A DNA stretch of 64,000 bases from Bifidobacterium pseudolongum subsp. globosum (lineage in GTDB: Bacteria; Actinomycetota; Actinomycetes; Actinomycetales; Bifidobacteriaceae). This document shows, one piece after another, positions 20,459 to 31,567 of this stretch. The translations under genes and the position numbers were made by a program. The notes under the pieces were generated by a model that did no database searches, was not told the DNA's origin, and was given only the letters and a program-made list of their open reading frames with translations. Within the stretch, counting starts at the first letter, position 1; each line of letters begins with the position of its first letter. The stretch lies in NCBI RefSeq assembly GCF_004155535.1, contig NZ_RYUH01000007.1, positions 1-64,000 of the forward strand, written 5' to 3'.

Positions 20459-21289
20459 ATGGCTATCCGCGTTTATAAGCCGACGACTCCGGGCCGCCGT
20501 AACGCGTCCGTGTCGGATTTCTCCGACCTCACGCGCTCCACGCCTGAGAAGTCGCTCGTACGCAAGAAAAGCAAGACTGGCGGCCGCAACTCTTACGGCC
20601 GTATGACCTCCCGCCATCGCGGCGGTGGCCATAAGCGCCAGTACCGTCTCATCGACTTCCGTCGTTGGGACAAGGACGGCGTGCCGGCGCGCGTCGCCGA
20701 GATCGAATACGATCCGAACCGTTCCGCCCGCATCGCCCTGCTCAACTATGCAGACGGCGAGAAGCGCTACATCATCGCCCCGGAAGGCATCAAGCAGGGC
20801 GACCTGATCGAGACCGGCCCGAAGGCCGACATCAAGCCGGGCAACAACCTGCCGCTGCGCAACATCCCGACCGGTACCGTGGTGCACGCGATCGAACTCC
20901 GCCCGCTCGGCGGCGCGAAGATCGCCCGCTCCGCTGGTGCGGCCGTGCAGCTCGTCGCGAAGGACGGCGCCTACGCCCAGCTGCGTATGCCGTCCGGCGA
21001 AATCCGCAACGTGGACGCCCGCTGCCGCGCAACGATCGGTGAGGTCGGCAACTCCGACCACGCCAACATCTCGCTCGGCAAGGCCGGTCGTGCACGCTGG
21101 CTCGGCAAGCGCCCGATCACCCGTGGTGAGTCCATGAACCCGGTCGACCACCCGCACGGCGGTCGTACCCGCGGTGGCAAGCCGCCGGTCTCCCCGTGGG
21201 GCAAGGGCGAAGTTCGTACTCGTCGTCCGAAGAAGGCTTCGAACAAGATGATTGTTCGCCGCCGTCCTAATGGCAAGAACCGCAAGTAA
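20459..21289 (+). CDS. rplB: 50S ribosomal protein L2
   Basis: Protein of 276 residues. It shows the conserved [10 protein letters not shown] start, [15 protein letters not shown], and the C-terminal [15 protein letters not shown] motif whose histidine is near the peptidyl-transferase centre. A 36-base spacer with AAAGGAAG separates it from rplW. Confidence 0.99.
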   Translation: MAIRVYKPTTPGRRNASVSDFSDLTRSTPEKSLVRKKSKTGGRNSYGRMTSRHRGGGHKRQYRLIDFRRWDKDGVPARVAEIEYDPNRSARIALLNYADGEKRYIIAPEGIKQGDLIETGPKADIKPGNNLPLRNIPTGTVVHAIELRPLGGAKIARSAGAAVQLVAKDGAYAQLRMPSGEIRNVDARCRATIGEVGNSDHANISLGKAGRARWLGKRPITRGESMNPVDHPHGGRTRGGKPPVSPWGKGEVRTRRPKKASNKMIVRRRPNGKNRK

Positions 21290-21304
21290 GGGAGTGTCGA
21301 GTAG

Positions 21305-21583
21305 ATGACTCGTAGCATCAAGAAGGGCCCCTTCGTCGACGCCCACCTGCAGAAGAAAGTCGACGAGCAGAACGAGAAGGGTACGCACAACGTCATCAAG
21401 ACGTGGTCGCGCCGTTCGATGATCACCCCTGACTTCATCGGACACACCTTCGCAGTCCACGATGGCCGCAAGCATGTGCCGGTGTTCGTCACCGAAGCCA
21501 TGGTCGGTCACAAGCTCGGTGAGTTCGCCCCCACGCGCACCTTCAAGGGTCACGTGAAGGACGACAAGAAGTCGCGCCGTTAA
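21305..21583 (+). CDS. rpsS: 30S ribosomal protein S19
   Basis: Protein of 92 residues. Signatures are [32 protein letters not shown] and [17 protein letters not shown]. It partners S13 in the 30S head. It lies 15 bases after rplB. Confidence 0.99.
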   Translation: MTRSIKKGPFVDAHLQKKVDEQNEKGTHNVIKTWSRRSMITPDFIGHTFAVHDGRKHVPVFVTEAMVGHKLGEFAPTRTFKGHVKDDKKSRR

Positions 21584-21603
21584 TAGTAGGAGAGTAAAGA
21601 CAC

Positions 21604-21963
21604 ATGGAAGCTAAAGCAATCGCACGTCACGTCCGCGTGACGCCGCGCAAGGCTCGCCGCATGGTCGACCTCATCCGAGGCAAGAAGGCGACCGATGCAA
21701 TCACCATCCTCAAGTTCGCCCCTCAGGCCGCTGCACTGCCTGTGCTCAAGGTCCTGGAGAGCGCCATCGCCAACGAGCGCGTCAAGGCCGACAAGGCCGG
21801 CGAGCCGTTCCGCGAGAACGACCTGTACATCAAGGAGACCTATGTGGATGAGGGCGTGACGCTCAAGCGTTTCCGCGCTCGTGCACAGGGCCGTGCCGCT
21901 CGTATCAACAAGCGTACGAGCCACATCACGGTCGTTGTCGCCACCAAGGAAGGAGCCCGCTAA
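21604..21963 (+). CDS. rplV: 50S ribosomal protein L22
   Basis: Protein of 119 residues. It has [18 protein letters not shown] near the start and the C-terminal beta-hairpin region [18 protein letters not shown] that lines the exit tunnel, a site of macrolide-resistance mutations. The sequence there looks wild type. AGGAGAG lies upstream. Confidence 0.99.
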   Translation: MEAKAIARHVRVTPRKARRMVDLIRGKKATDAITILKFAPQAAALPVLKVLESAIANERVKADKAGEPFRENDLYIKETYVDEGVTLKRFRARAQGRAARINKRTSHITVVVATKEGAR

Positions 21964-21965
21964 AG

Positions 21966-22802
21966 ATGGGTCAGAAGATTAATCCCTTTGGCTATCGCCT
22001 GGGCATTACTGAGGACCATCGTTCGAAGTGGTTCTCCGATTCCAACAAGGCCGGCGAACGCTACCGCGATTTCGTGCTTGAAGACGACGCCATCCGCAAG
22101 GAGATGACGAAGGACCTCGAGCGCGCAGGCGTGTCCCGCATCATCATTGAGCGTACCCGTGACCGCGTGCGTGTGGACATCCACACCGCCCGCCCGGGCA
22201 TCGTGATCGGCCGCCGTGGCGCCGAAGCCGAGCGCGTTCGCGCAAAGCTCGAGAAGCTCACCGGCAAGCAGGTCCAGCTCAACATCTTCGAAGTCAAGAA
22301 CCCGGCGATCGACGCCCAGCTCGTCGCCCAGGGCATCGCCGAGCAGCTTACGAACCGCGTGACCTTCCGCCGCGCGATGCGTAAGGCTCAGCAGGATGCC
22401 ATGCGCGCTGGCGCCAGGGGTATCCGCATCAAGCTCTCCGGCCGTCTTGGCGGCGCCGAGATGAGCCGTTCCGAGTTCTACCGCGAAGGCCGCGTGCCGC
22501 TGCAGACCCTCCGTGCACTCATCGATTACGGCTTCTTCGAGGCCAAGACCACCTACGGTCGCATCGGTGTCAAGGTGTGGATCTACAAGGGCGACATGAC
22601 CGAGCGCGAGTTCGAAGAGCTTCAGGCGCAGCAGGGCAACAACCGTGGCGGCCGCCGCGGCGATCGCCGTCCGCGCCGTGGCCAGCGCGGTGCTCAGCGC
22701 GGCAACCAGCAGAACCAGGTGAAGACCGGTGCCGACCAGCCGATCGAGGCCGAGGTCGCTTCCGACGCCACCGCTGCACCGTCTTCGGAAACTAAGGAGT
22801 GA
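21966..22802 (+). CDS. rpsC: 30S ribosomal protein S3
   Basis: Protein of 278 residues, longer than the roughly 210-230 typical of S3. The core has the KH domain with [19 protein letters not shown] and the C-terminal [10 protein letters not shown] low-complexity tail rich in N, G, R and Q ([16 protein letters not shown]) and then acidic residues is added, as in other actinobacteria. It starts two bases after the rplV stop. Confidence 0.98.
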   Translation: MGQKINPFGYRLGITEDHRSKWFSDSNKAGERYRDFVLEDDAIRKEMTKDLERAGVSRIIIERTRDRVRVDIHTARPGIVIGRRGAEAERVRAKLEKLTGKQVQLNIFEVKNPAIDAQLVAQGIAEQLTNRVTFRRAMRKAQQDAMRAGARGIRIKLSGRLGGAEMSRSEFYREGRVPLQTLRALIDYGFFEAKTTYGRIGVKVWIYKGDMTEREFEELQAQQGNNRGGRRGDRRPRRGQRGAQRGNQQNQVKTGADQPIEAEVASDATAAPSSETKE

Positions 22803-22809
22803 GCTGAAG

Positions 22810-23229
22810 ATGCTTATCCCAAAGAGGACAAAATATCGTAAGCAGCACCGTCCGGACCGCCACGGCATGTCCAAGGGCGGCAACGAGATCAACTTCGGTG
22901 ATTTCGCCATCCAGGCCATGGCCCCGGCGTATGTGACCAACCGTCAGATCGAGGCCGCCCGTATCGCCATGACGCGTTACATCAAGCGTGGTGGCAAGGT
23001 GTGGATCACGATCTTCCCGGATCGCCCGCTGACCAAGCACCCCCTCGGCGCCCGAATGGGTTCCGGTAAGGGCACCCCGGAATTCTGGATCGCCAATGTG
23101 CATCCGGGCCGCGTGATGTTCGAAATCGGTGGCGTGTCTGAGGATGTCGCTCGTGAGGCTCTGCGCCGCGCAATCGACAAACTCCCTATGAAGTGCCGTG
23201 TTATTGCACGTGAAGGCGGTGACATCTGA
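22810..23229 (+). CDS. rplP: 50S ribosomal protein L16
   Basis: Protein of 139 residues starting at the ATG at 22810 (the longer in-frame extension lies inside rpsC). It has [34 protein letters not shown] and [10 protein letters not shown]. It binds near the A-site tRNA elbow. Its stop overlaps the rpmC start by one base. Confidence 0.99.
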   Translation: MLIPKRTKYRKQHRPDRHGMSKGGNEINFGDFAIQAMAPAYVTNRQIEAARIAMTRYIKRGGKVWITIFPDRPLTKHPLGARMGSGKGTPEFWIANVHPGRVMFEIGGVSEDVAREALRRAIDKLPMKCRVIAREGGDI

Positions 23230-23486
23230 TGGCAGTCGGATCTACTGAATACACCATCCAGAACCTCAACGAGAAGACCAACGAAGAGATCGAGGGTTTC
23301 CTCAAGAAGTCCAAGGAAGAGCTGTTCAACCTGCGCTTCCAGCATGCGACCGGTCAGCTTGACAACACGGCCCGCCTCAAGGCAGTCAAGCGTGACATCG
23401 CCAGGATGTACACTGTTCTGCGTGAACGCGAGCTCGGCATCAGCCAGGCTCCGGCGGCAACCGAAACGAAAGCTGAGGAGAAGTAA
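23229..23486 (+). CDS. rpmC: 50S ribosomal protein L29
   Basis: Protein of 85 residues. The helical hairpin is clear in [19 protein letters not shown] and [20 protein letters not shown]. An alanine/glutamate tail of about 15 residues is added. TGATG and TAATG overlaps at both ends imply translational coupling with rplP and rpsQ. Confidence 0.98.
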   Translation: MAVGSTEYTIQNLNEKTNEEIEGFLKKSKEELFNLRFQHATGQLDNTARLKAVKRDIARMYTVLRERELGISQAPAATETKAEEK

Positions 23487-23746
23487 TGGCGCAAGAGCGT
23501 AACTCCCGCAAGGTTCGTCGCGGTTATGTCGTGTCCGATAAGATGGACAAGACCATTTCCGTGGAACTCGAACTTCGTACGACCCACCCGCTGTATGGCA
23601 AGGTCGTTCGTTCAACCCGCACGGTCAAGGCTCATGACGAACACAATGACGCTCACGTTGGCGACCTCGTGAGTATCATGGAGACTCGTCCACTGAGCAA
23701 GACCAAGCGTTGGCGTCTCGATACCATCATCGAGCGCGCTAAGTAA
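23486..23746 (+). CDS. rpsQ: 30S ribosomal protein S17
   Basis: Protein of 86 residues with [18 protein letters not shown] and the C-terminal [15 protein letters not shown]. It binds 16S rRNA early in assembly. It ends the S10 group; a striking hairpin follows before rplN. Confidence 0.99.
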   Translation: MAQERNSRKVRRGYVVSDKMDKTISVELELRTTHPLYGKVVRSTRTVKAHDEHNDAHVGDLVSIMETRPLSKTKRWRLDTIIERAK

Positions 23747-23768
23747 TTAAGTTCGGCAAGGCTCGCTG

Positions 23769-23810
23769 GCTCACCCGGTACGTCCCGTTCGCGGGACGTA
23801 CCGGGTGAGC
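23769..23810 (+). promoter_or_regulatory. Perfect 19-bp hairpin with TTCG loop between rpsQ and rplN
   Basis: The arms at 23769-23787 and 23792-23810 are exactly complementary over 19 bases (GCTCACCCGGTACGTCCCG) around a TTCG loop. No T-run follows, and rplN begins 30 bases later, so it is not a simple terminator. It could be an RNA processing or stability element, a partial attenuator, or a repeat. It is the only large interruption within the S10-spc junction. Confidence 0.9.
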
Positions 23811-23840
23811 AGGGAGAACCGGCTCGGCTAAGGAGAATCA

Positions 23841-24209
23841 ATGATTCAGCAGGAAACGCGGCTTCATGTCGCCGACAACACGGGTGCCAAGGAACTCCTC
23901 TGCATCCGAGTGCTCGGCGGATCGAAGCGACGCTATGCCGGCATTGGCGACGTGATCGTCGCCTCCGTTAAGGACGCAATCCCTAACGGGTCGGTCAAGA
24001 AAGGCGACGTCGTCAAGGCCGTCGTCGTCCGTACAGTCAAGGAACGCCGTCGTGCAGACGGTTCCTACATCAAGTTCGACGAGAACGCTGCGGTTATTCT
24101 CGGCTCCGGCCGTGAACCGAAGGGCACTCGTATCTTCGGACCGGTTGGTCGTGAACTGCGCGACAAGCGCTTCATGCGTATCGTGTCCCTCGCCCCGGAG
24201 GTGATCTGA
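23841..24209 (+). CDS. rplN: 50S ribosomal protein L14
   Basis: Protein of 122 residues, the canonical length. It opens [17 protein letters not shown] and has [11 protein letters not shown] and the [13 protein letters not shown] end. It contacts L19 and the 30S subunit. AAGGAG precedes the start. First gene of the spc group. Confidence 0.99.
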   Translation: MIQQETRLHVADNTGAKELLCIRVLGGSKRRYAGIGDVIVASVKDAIPNGSVKKGDVVKAVVVRTVKERRRADGSYIKFDENAAVILGSGREPKGTRIFGPVGRELRDKRFMRIVSLAPEVI

Positions 24210-24210
24210 G

Positions 24211-24546
24211 ATGGTAGCCAAGATCAAAAGCGGCGACCTGGTCAAGGTCATTCGCGGCAAGGATCGCGGTAAGGAAGGCACCGTCAAGCGCGTGCTCAAG
24301 GACGATCGCCTGATCGTCGAGGGCGTGCAGATGGTCAAGAAGCATGTGCGTGCGACGCAGCAGGGCCAGCAGTCCGGCATCGTCTCCGTCGAGGCCCCGA
24401 TCCATCGCTCCAACGTGATGCTGATCGACCCGGAGACCAAGCAGCCGACTCGCGTTGGCGTTGTGATCAAGGAAGAAGCCCGTGACGGCAAGGTGAAGAC
24501 CGTGCGCGTGCGCGTGGCCAAGAAGTCTGGAAAGGAGCTGGCATGA
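24211..24546 (+). CDS. rplX: 50S ribosomal protein L24
   Basis: Protein of 111 residues with the KOW motif [20 protein letters not shown] at the start and [14 protein letters not shown] in the middle. It initiates 50S assembly. It starts one base after the rplN stop and its own stop overlaps the rplE start by four bases. Confidence 0.99.
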   Translation: MVAKIKSGDLVKVIRGKDRGKEGTVKRVLKDDRLIVEGVQMVKKHVRATQQGQQSGIVSVEAPIHRSNVMLIDPETKQPTRVGVVIKEEARDGKVKTVRVRVAKKSGKELA

Positions 24547-25133
24547 GCGAAGAAATCGTGAGCGAAGAGCTCGTCGTCGAAGCACCTCAGACTCCGCGCC
24601 TGAAGCAAGAGTACAAGGATGTCATCATCCCTGAGCTCGAGAAGGAATTCAAGCACGACAACCCGATGCAGATCCCTCGCATCGAGAAGGTCGTCGTCTC
24701 CATGGGCGTCGGCGCCGCGGCCCGCGACTCGAAGCTCATCGAGGGCGCAGTGCGCGATCTGACCGCCATCACCGGCCAGAAGCCGAAGATTACCAAGGCG
24801 AAGAAGTCCGTCGCGCAGTTCCATCTGCGTGAAGGCCAGGCCATCGGCGCGTACGTCACCCTGCGTGGCGACCGCATGTGGGAGTTCCTCGATCGTCTTC
24901 TGACGCTGGCGCTGCCGCGTATCCGCGATTTCCGCGGCATCAACGGCCACCAGTTCGACGGTCAGGGCAACTACAACTTCGGTCTGACCGAACAGTCCAT
25001 GTTCCACGAGATCGATCCGGATTCGATCGATCACCAGCGCGGTATGGACATCACCGTTGTGACCAGCACCAAGGATGACGATGAGGCCTACGCTCTGCTC
25101 AAGGCCCTCGGATTCCCATTCAAGGAGAACTGA
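24543..25133 (+). CDS. rplE: 50S ribosomal protein L5
   Basis: Protein of 196 residues. An acidic N-terminal extension ([14 protein letters not shown]) precedes the core with [30 protein letters not shown] and [10 protein letters not shown]. It binds 5S rRNA. It overlaps rplX by ATGA. Confidence 0.99.
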
Positions 25134-25134
25134 A

Positions 25135-25320
25135 ATGGCAAAAACGTGTCTTAAGGTCAAGGCGCTGCGCAAGCCGAAGTTCAAGGTGCGCGCATACACC
25201 CGTTGCATGGTCTGCGGCCGTCCTCATTCCGTGTACCGCAAGTTCGGTCTGTGCCGCATCTGCCTTCGTGAGAAGGCGCACCGCGGCGAGCTGCCAGGCG
25301 TTACGAAGTCCAGTTGGTAA
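25135..25320 (+). CDS. rpsZ: 30S ribosomal protein S14, zinc-binding type
   Basis: Protein of 61 residues starting one base after the rplE stop. It is the short C+ type with two CxxC pairs, CMVC and CRIC, that bind zinc. It ends in [11 protein letters not shown]. No zinc-free paralogue is in the window. Confidence 0.98.
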
Positions 25321-25348
25321 ATATCGACGCTGAAGGTCCGCGGCTCGT

Positions 25349-25365
25349 GTGGAACCAGGTTCCAC
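25349..25365 (+). promoter_or_regulatory. Small perfect hairpin before rpsH
   Basis: GTGGAACC and GGTTCCAC flank a single A within the 85-base rpsZ-rpsH spacer. In other bacteria S8 represses the spc operon through an RNA site near rplE; whether this is the equivalent is unknown. Confidence 0.5.
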
Positions 25366-25405
25366 AGGGCGGCGGAAACCACGGCGAGAAAGGGCGTTAG
25401 CCCAA

Positions 25406-25804
25406 ATGACAATGACAGATCCAATCGCAGATATGCTTACGCGTCTGCGTAATGCGAGCGCGGCAAAGCACGAGACCGTGGATATGCCGTACTCCAAATT
25501 CAAGAAGAACATCGCTGAGATCCTGAAGCGCGAAGGCTACATCGCCGACTACACCGCCAAGGAAGCCCGCGTTGGCCAGACCCTTGAGGTCACCCTCAAG
25601 TACGGCCCGAACGGCGAGCGTTCCATTCAGGGCATCAAGCGCATCTCGAAGCCCGGCCTGCGCCGTTACGCGAAGTCCGACGCGCTTCCGATGCCGCTTG
25701 GCGGCCTCGGCATCGCCATCATCTCGACCAGCTCGGGACTGATGACCCAGAAGGAATGCCTCGACCGAGGCATCGGTGGCGAAATCGTCGCCTACGTTTG
25801 GTGA
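25406..25804 (+). CDS. rpsH: 30S ribosomal protein S8
   Basis: Protein of 132 residues. It has [32 protein letters not shown] and the C-terminal [20 protein letters not shown]. It is a primary 16S rRNA binder. The preferred ATG is 25406; a second in-frame ATG follows two codons later. Confidence 0.99.
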   Translation: MTMTDPIADMLTRLRNASAAKHETVDMPYSKFKKNIAEILKREGYIADYTAKEARVGQTLEVTLKYGPNGERSIQGIKRISKPGLRRYAKSDALPMPLGGLGIAIISTSSGLMTQKECLDRGIGGEIVAYVW

Positions 25805-25820
25805 GAAAGGAGAGCTGAAC

Positions 25821-26360
25821 ATGGCATCGCATATTGGTAAGCTCCCGATCACCATTCCGGCGGGCGTCGAAGTCACAATCAATGGTCAGGAGTTCTCGGT
25901 CAAGGGACCGAAGGGCACTGATTCCTACACCATCCCCGAGGGCATCACCGCCAAGGTCGAAGGCAACGAGCTCATCGTGAGCGCCAACGACGACCTGCGT
26001 CCGACGCGCGCGAAGCACGGCCTGGCCCGTTCGATCATGGCTTCCATGGTCAAGGGCGTGCACGAGGGCTATGCCAAGAGCCTCGACATCGTGGGTACCG
26101 GTTACCGCGCCCAGATGAAGGGTAAGGGCATCGAGTTCTCGCTCGGTTACTCCCACACGATCACTGTGGAACCGCCGGAAGGCATCGAGTTCGAACTGCC
26201 GAACCCGAATCAGGTAATCGTCAAGGGCACCGACAAGCAGGCCGTTGGCCAGGCTGCCGCGAACATCCGCAAGCTCCGCGCTCCGGAACCCTACAAGGGC
26301 AAGGGCATCAAGTACACGGATGAGCAGATCCGCCGCAAGGCTGGAAAGGCTGGTAAGTGA
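25821..26360 (+). CDS. rplF: 50S ribosomal protein L6
   Basis: Protein of 179 residues with [18 protein letters not shown] and the C-terminal signature [13 protein letters not shown]. Two similar alpha/beta domains. AGGAGAG precedes the start. Confidence 0.99.
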   Translation: MASHIGKLPITIPAGVEVTINGQEFSVKGPKGTDSYTIPEGITAKVEGNELIVSANDDLRPTRAKHGLARSIMASMVKGVHEGYAKSLDIVGTGYRAQMKGKGIEFSLGYSHTITVEPPEGIEFELPNPNQVIVKGTDKQAVGQAAANIRKLRAPEPYKGKGIKYTDEQIRRKAGKAGK

Positions 26361-26361
26361 T

Positions 26362-26733
26362 ATGAGCGTTAAGATTTTCGGTAAAGGCAAGAAGGTTGCG
26401 CTGAAGCGTCGCCACGCTCGTATCCGTAAGCGCATCAACGGCACCGCCGAGCTCCCGCGTCTGGTGGTCACCCGTTCCAACCGTCATATGGTTGCCCAGA
26501 TTGTCGACGACACCGTCGGCAAGACCCTGGTGAGCGAATCCACGCTGATGAGCGACTTCGCCGACTTCCAGGGCACCAAGACCGAAGCGGCCAAGCAGGT
26601 CGGCCTCCTGATCGCCAAGAAGGCGCAGGAAGCGGGCATCACCGCCGTTGTCTTCGATCGTGGTGGCAACCAGTACCATGGTCGCGTCGCAGCTGTTGCT
26701 GATGGCGCCCGCGAGGGAGGTCTTGCACTGTGA
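26362..26733 (+). CDS. rplR: 50S ribosomal protein L18
   Basis: Protein of 123 residues starting at the ATG at 26362. It has [20 protein letters not shown], the 5S rRNA-binding region, and [14 protein letters not shown]. Its stop overlaps the rpsE GTG by four bases. Confidence 0.99.
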   Translation: MSVKIFGKGKKVALKRRHARIRKRINGTAELPRLVVTRSNRHMVAQIVDDTVGKTLVSESTLMSDFADFQGTKTEAAKQVGLLIAKKAQEAGITAVVFDRGGNQYHGRVAAVADGAREGGLAL

Positions 26734-27458
26734 GCGACAACGAAAAGGAAACCCAAGTGGCTGAAGAGACTCAGAACACTCAGGCTACCGCCGAGTCCAA
26801 CAACGAGGACCGCAAGAACAACCGTCGTGGCCAGCGTGGCGAAGGCCGCCGTGGCGAGCGTCGCAACCGTCGTGAGGAAAACCGCGGCGACGAGATGCTC
26901 GACCGCGTGGTGACCATCAACCGCGTGTCCAAGACCCACAAGGGCGGCCGTACGTTCAGCTTCGCAGCTCTCGTTGTGGTCGGTGACGGCAACGGCACCG
27001 TCGGCGTGGGCTATGGCAAGTCCCGTGAGGTCCCGGCGGCAATCGCCAAGGGCCAGCTGGACGCCAAGAAGCACCTGTTCAACGTTCCGCGCATCCGCGG
27101 CACCGTGACCCACCCGGTCATCGGCCACGACCACGCAGGCACCGTCCTGCTGCGTCCGGCCGCTCCCGGCACCGGCGTTATCGCCGGCGGTGCGGTCCGC
27201 GCCGTCATGGAGTGCGCTGGCATTACCGACGTCCTGACCAAGTCGATGGGCTCCGCGACCGCCGTCAACGTGGTTCGCGCCACCGTCGATGCGCTCAAGC
27301 AGCTCGAGGACCCTGAGGAGATCGCGGCTCGCCGTGGCCTCTCCGTCCAGGAAGTCACCCCGGACGCCCTGCTACGCGCCCGCGCCGCAGGAATCGCCGA
27401 GGCCCGCAAGGCTCGCGAAGAGGCTCAGGCCAAGGCCGCCGCAAAGGATGGTGAGTGA
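26730..27458 (+). CDS. rpsE: 30S ribosomal protein S5
   Basis: Protein of 242 residues starting at GTG in a GTGA overlap with rplR. The core (from about 52) has [36 protein letters not shown] and a C-terminal helix region. The N-terminal 50 residues are a low-complexity extension of E, N, Q and R. It helps translational accuracy. Confidence 0.98.
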   Translation: MSDNEKETQVAEETQNTQATAESNNEDRKNNRRGQRGEGRRGERRNRREENRGDEMLDRVVTINRVSKTHKGGRTFSFAALVVVGDGNGTVGVGYGKSREVPAAIAKGQLDAKKHLFNVPRIRGTVTHPVIGHDHAGTVLLRPAAPGTGVIAGGAVRAVMECAGITDVLTKSMGSATAVNVVRATVDALKQLEDPEEIAARRGLSVQEVTPDALLRARAAGIAEARKAREEAQAKAAAKDGE

Positions 27459-27640
27459 TGGCTAATCTGAAGATTACGCTCGTGCACGGCATGTGCCGTA
27501 CCAATCAGAAGCAGCGCGCTACCGCACAGTCGCTTGGCCTTCGCAAGATCGGCCAGACGGTTGAGCGTGAAGACAATTCGACGACCCGCGGCATGATCAA
27601 TGTCGTGCGTCACCTGGTCAAGGTTGAGGAGGCTGAGTGA
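27458..27640 (+). CDS. rpmD: 50S ribosomal protein L30
   Basis: Protein of 60 residues from the ATG at 27458, overlapping the rpsE stop by one base; a GTG codon immediately upstream is a less likely start. It has [18 protein letters not shown] and [14 protein letters not shown]. Confidence 0.97.
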   Translation: MANLKITLVHGMCRTNQKQRATAQSLGLRKIGQTVEREDNSTTRGMINVVRHLVKVEEAE

Positions 27641-27642
27641 TC

Positions 27643-28101
27643 ATGGCAGAAGAAGAGACCACGATCCTGCAGATGCATGATCTCCGCCCGGCACCTGGCG
27701 CCAAGAAGGACCGCATCCGCGTTGGCCGCGGTGAAGGCTCCAAGGGCAAGACCTCGGGCCGTGGCGACAAGGGCACCAAGAAGCGCTACCAGGTCCGCCC
27801 GGGCTTCGAAGGCGGTCAGCTCCCGCTGTACATGCGCCTTCCGAAGCTCCGTGGCTTCCGTAGCCCCTTCAAGAAGGAATACCAGGTCGTCAACATCGCA
27901 ACCCTCGCCGAGCTGTTCCCGCAGGGCGGCGAGATCTCGGTCGCTGATCTGGTGGCCAAGGGTGCTGTGCGCGCCAACCGCCCGGTCAAGGTCCTCGGCG
28001 AAGGCGAGACCACCGTTGCGTTCACCCTCAAGGGTGTGAAGGCTTCGGCGTCCGCCAAGACGAAGATCGAAGCGGCCGGCGGCTCCATCAGCGAAGACTG
28101 A
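27643..28101 (+). CDS. rplO: 50S ribosomal protein L15
   Basis: Protein of 152 residues from the ATG at 27643 (an upstream GTG overlaps the rpmD stop). It has [20 protein letters not shown], the basic [11 protein letters not shown] loop and [12 protein letters not shown]. It ends the spc ribosomal block; two hairpins follow. Confidence 0.98.
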   Translation: MAEEETTILQMHDLRPAPGAKKDRIRVGRGEGSKGKTSGRGDKGTKKRYQVRPGFEGGQLPLYMRLPKLRGFRSPFKKEYQVVNIATLAELFPQGGEISVADLVAKGAVRANRPVKVLGEGETTVAFTLKGVKASASAKTKIEAAGGSISED

Positions 28102-28110
28102 TATGCAGTG

Positions 28111-28198
28111 AAGGCCGGAGCGCCGGCGGCTTGACACCAAGCCGCCGCCGGCCCAATCAGACCCCCTCCCGCCATGCAGCGTGGAGGGGGTCTTTTTT
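28111..28198 (+). terminator. Double hairpin and T-run after rplO
   Basis: A GC-rich hairpin (GCCGGCGGCTT with AAGCCGCCGCCGGC, about 28122-28153) is followed by GACCCCCTCC/GGAGGGGGTC (28160-28192) and TTTTTT. This is a strong terminator that separates rplO from secY, so secY needs its own promoter. Confidence 0.9.
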
Positions 28199-28380
28199 CA
28201 TAGTTCCGCACCGATCGACTCACACCCGCCGTGATGACTCGCGGAAAATGTGCGGAAATTCTATAGATTTTCCATGCAACGGTGCGCATGGTAGACACGA
28301 TGGGCTAAACTCGACGGCTAGAGTGTGTTTGTTACCCGTGTAATGCATGCGAATCAGTTAATTATGGGAGGGAACCCAAG
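28199..28380 (+). promoter_or_regulatory. secY leader
   Basis: No gene is seen in this stretch. TAAACT near 28314-28319 is a candidate -10 with a poor -35. TATGGGAGGG supplies the secY ribosome binding site. Confidence 0.35.
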
Positions 28381-29718
<1,338 letters not shown>

Positions 29719-29722
29719 GTGT

Positions 29723-29756
29723 ACCGTGGCCGGTGGTGCAAACCACCGGCCACGGT
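29723..29756 (+). terminator. Perfect 15-bp hairpin with GCAA loop between secY and adk
   Basis: ACCGTGGCCGGTGGT and its exact complement enclose GCAA, a GNRA-type loop. No T-run follows, so it may be a processing, stability or attenuation element rather than a full terminator. Confidence 0.8.
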
Positions 29757-29819
29757 TGCATATTCACCCAGCACCGGGCATCCGCGCCGGTATTGAACCA
29801 AAGTATGAAAGGACGATCC

Positions 29820-30398
29820 ATGCGACTGCTGATCATGGGCCCCCAGGGTGTGGGCAAGGGCACGCAGGCTGCTCTGCTGAGCACGCACTACGACATTCCG
29901 GCCATCTCGACCGGCGACATCTTCCGCTTCAACATCAAGAACAAGACCCCGCTCGGCCTTGAGGCGCTCTCGTACACCGACAAGGGCGAACTCGTGCCCG
30001 ACGAGCTGACGAACTCGATCGTCAAGGACCGCCTTGCGCAGGACGACGCCGCCAACGGCTGGGTCCTCGACGGCTACCCGCGCAACGCCGCGCAGGTCGA
30101 GGCGCTCGACGCGATGCTCGAAGAGCTCGGCCAGAAGCTCGACGCCGTGGTGGCGCTCGAGGCGAGCCGCGACGTGCTGCTGGAGCGCATGGCCAAGCGC
30201 GCCAAGGAGCAGGGCCGTTCCGACGACACGCCGGAAGTGATCGCCAAGCGTCTGGAGACCTACGAGAAGGAGACCGCTCCGCTGCTCGACATCTACAAGC
30301 AGCGCGGACTGCTCATCAGCGTGAATGGCGTGGGTGAGATCGACGAGATCAGCAATGCGATCATCGCCGAGCTCGACGCCAACGTGCAGGCTCGCTGA
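29820..30398 (+). CDS. adk: Adenylate kinase
   Basis: Protein of 192 residues that interconverts ATP plus AMP with two ADP. It has the P-loop GPQGVGKGT (7-15), STGDIFR, and LDGYPRN. The lid is the short type, without the zinc-binding extension of 210-220-residue enzymes. The ATG at 29820 follows AAAGGACG. A GC-rich hairpin follows. Confidence 0.98.
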   Translation: MRLLIMGPQGVGKGTQAALLSTHYDIPAISTGDIFRFNIKNKTPLGLEALSYTDKGELVPDELTNSIVKDRLAQDDAANGWVLDGYPRNAAQVEALDAMLEELGQKLDAVVALEASRDVLLERMAKRAKEQGRSDDTPEVIAKRLETYEKETAPLLDIYKQRGLLISVNGVGEIDEISNAIIAELDANVQAR

Positions 30399-30425
30399 TC
30401 TGCGCACAGGCATCGTCTGCCAATT

Positions 30426-30460
30426 CGGGCCGGCGCGTTCCCACGGGGCGCGCCGGCCCG
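30426..30460 (+). terminator. GC-rich hairpin after adk
   Basis: CGGGCCGGCGCG and CGCGCCGGCCCG pair over 12 bases around an 11-base loop. No T-run follows. Confidence 0.6.
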
Positions 30461-30616
30461 ACGCATAGGGAATAGAGACGCGCGCGGCGAGGTTATGCAT
30501 GGCAAGTGCGTACTGCGACACGCCGAGTTTTATTTGGGAATGATTTCGTGTATTCTTGCAATTTGGTGTGTCTTCGGACACAGCAGTAATACAACCGAGG
30601 AACGGAATCAGAACCT
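30461..30616 (+). promoter_or_regulatory. infA leader; no map gene
   Basis: The adk-infA interval holds no gene; methionine aminopeptidase, often found here, is absent. TTTTAT, 17 bases, TATTCT (about 30528-30556) is a candidate promoter. Confidence 0.4.
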
Positions 30617-30835
30617 ATGGCAAAAGACGGTGTGATTGAAGTCGAAGGACGAGTAGTCGAGGCATTGCCAAACGCAATGTTCCGAGTCGAACTTGAGAAC
30701 AAGCATATCGTGCTTGCCACCATTTCCGGCAAAATGCGCAAGAACTACATCCGTATCTTGCCTCAGGACCGCGTGGTGCTCGAGATGAGCCCGTACGATC
30801 TCAACCGTGGTCGTATTACGTACCGATACAAGTAA
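30617..30835 (+). CDS. infA: Translation initiation factor IF-1
   Basis: Protein of 72 residues, a single S1-like OB fold that blocks the A site during initiation. It has [20 protein letters not shown] and [16 protein letters not shown] and ends in YRYK. A short spacer leads to rpmJ. Confidence 0.99.
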   Translation: MAKDGVIEVEGRVVEALPNAMFRVELENKHIVLATISGKMRKNYIRILPQDRVVLEMSPYDLNRGRITYRYK

Positions 30836-30860
30836 GGTACAACCAAAGTAAGGAACAACC

Positions 30861-30974
30861 ATGAAGGTTAGCCCAAGTGTGAAGAGGATCTGCGAAAACT
30901 GCCGCGTGATCCGTCGTCACGGCCGCGTCATGGTGATCTGCACCAACCCGCGTCACAAGCAGCGTCAGGGCTGA
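30861..30974 (+). CDS. rpmJ: 50S ribosomal protein L36
   Basis: Very short protein of 37 residues: [14 protein letters not shown], then [13 protein letters not shown]. The zinc ligands C11, C14, C27 and H32 are all present, so this is the zinc-dependent C+ form. AAGGAACAACC precedes the ATG. It lies between infA and rpsM as in most bacteria. Confidence 0.98.
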   Translation: MKVSPSVKRICENCRVIRRHGRVMVICTNPRHKQRQG

Positions 30975-31106
30975 GCAGATACCAGCGGCACAACAATCCA
31001 GGCACTAAGTCACAGCCCCGCATGGGGCTGAACCCCGGGAACACAGGCCCGGGCCGGGAAACCGGGAGACTCGGTGCAAGACCTGTGTGAAACAGAAGGA
31101 ATCGCA
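30975..31106 (+). promoter_or_regulatory. Structured spacer between rpmJ and rpsM
   Basis: No gene. It holds AGCCCC-gcat-GGGGCT (31012-31027) and a run of CCCGG/CCGGG blocks (31034-31068) that can form several alternative stems. In other bacteria S4 regulates the alpha operon through a structured leader near rpsM; this is a candidate site. Confidence 0.45.
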
Positions 31107-31484
31107 ATGGCACGTCTTGCCGGAGTCGACATCCCCAATGACAAGCGCATCGAGATCGCGCTCACCTACATCTTCGGTGTAGGCCGCACTCGTGCGAAGG
31201 AAACCCTTGAAGCCACCGGCATCAACCCGGACACCCGCGTCAAGGACCTGACGGATGAGCAGCTCATCACGCTGCGTGATTACCTCGAGTCCAACTACAA
31301 GATCGAGGGCGACCTGCGTCGTGAAATCGACGCTGACATTCGTCGTAAGATTCAGATCAACTGCTACCAGGGCATGCGTCACCGTAAGGGACTCCCAGTG
31401 CGCGGACAGCGCACCAAGACCAACGCGCGTACCCGCAAGGGACCGAAGCGTACGGTCGCTGGAAAGAAGAAGGCCACCAAGTAA
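31107..31484 (+). CDS. rpsM: 30S ribosomal protein S13
   Basis: Protein of 125 residues from the ATG at 31107. It has [26 protein letters not shown] and the [17 protein letters not shown] tail that touches P-site tRNA. GAAGGAATC precedes the start. Confidence 0.99.
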   Translation: MARLAGVDIPNDKRIEIALTYIFGVGRTRAKETLEATGINPDTRVKDLTDEQLITLRDYLESNYKIEGDLRREIDADIRRKIQINCYQGMRHRKGLPVRGQRTKTNARTRKGPKRTVAGKKKATK

Positions 31485-31567
31485 TTAGGTGAGTCCTCAG
31501 CTGCGGCCACGGCGACCACCATCGCCGCAGCAACAAACAAGAGTTCGTTACAAGGAAACGAGGGTCA

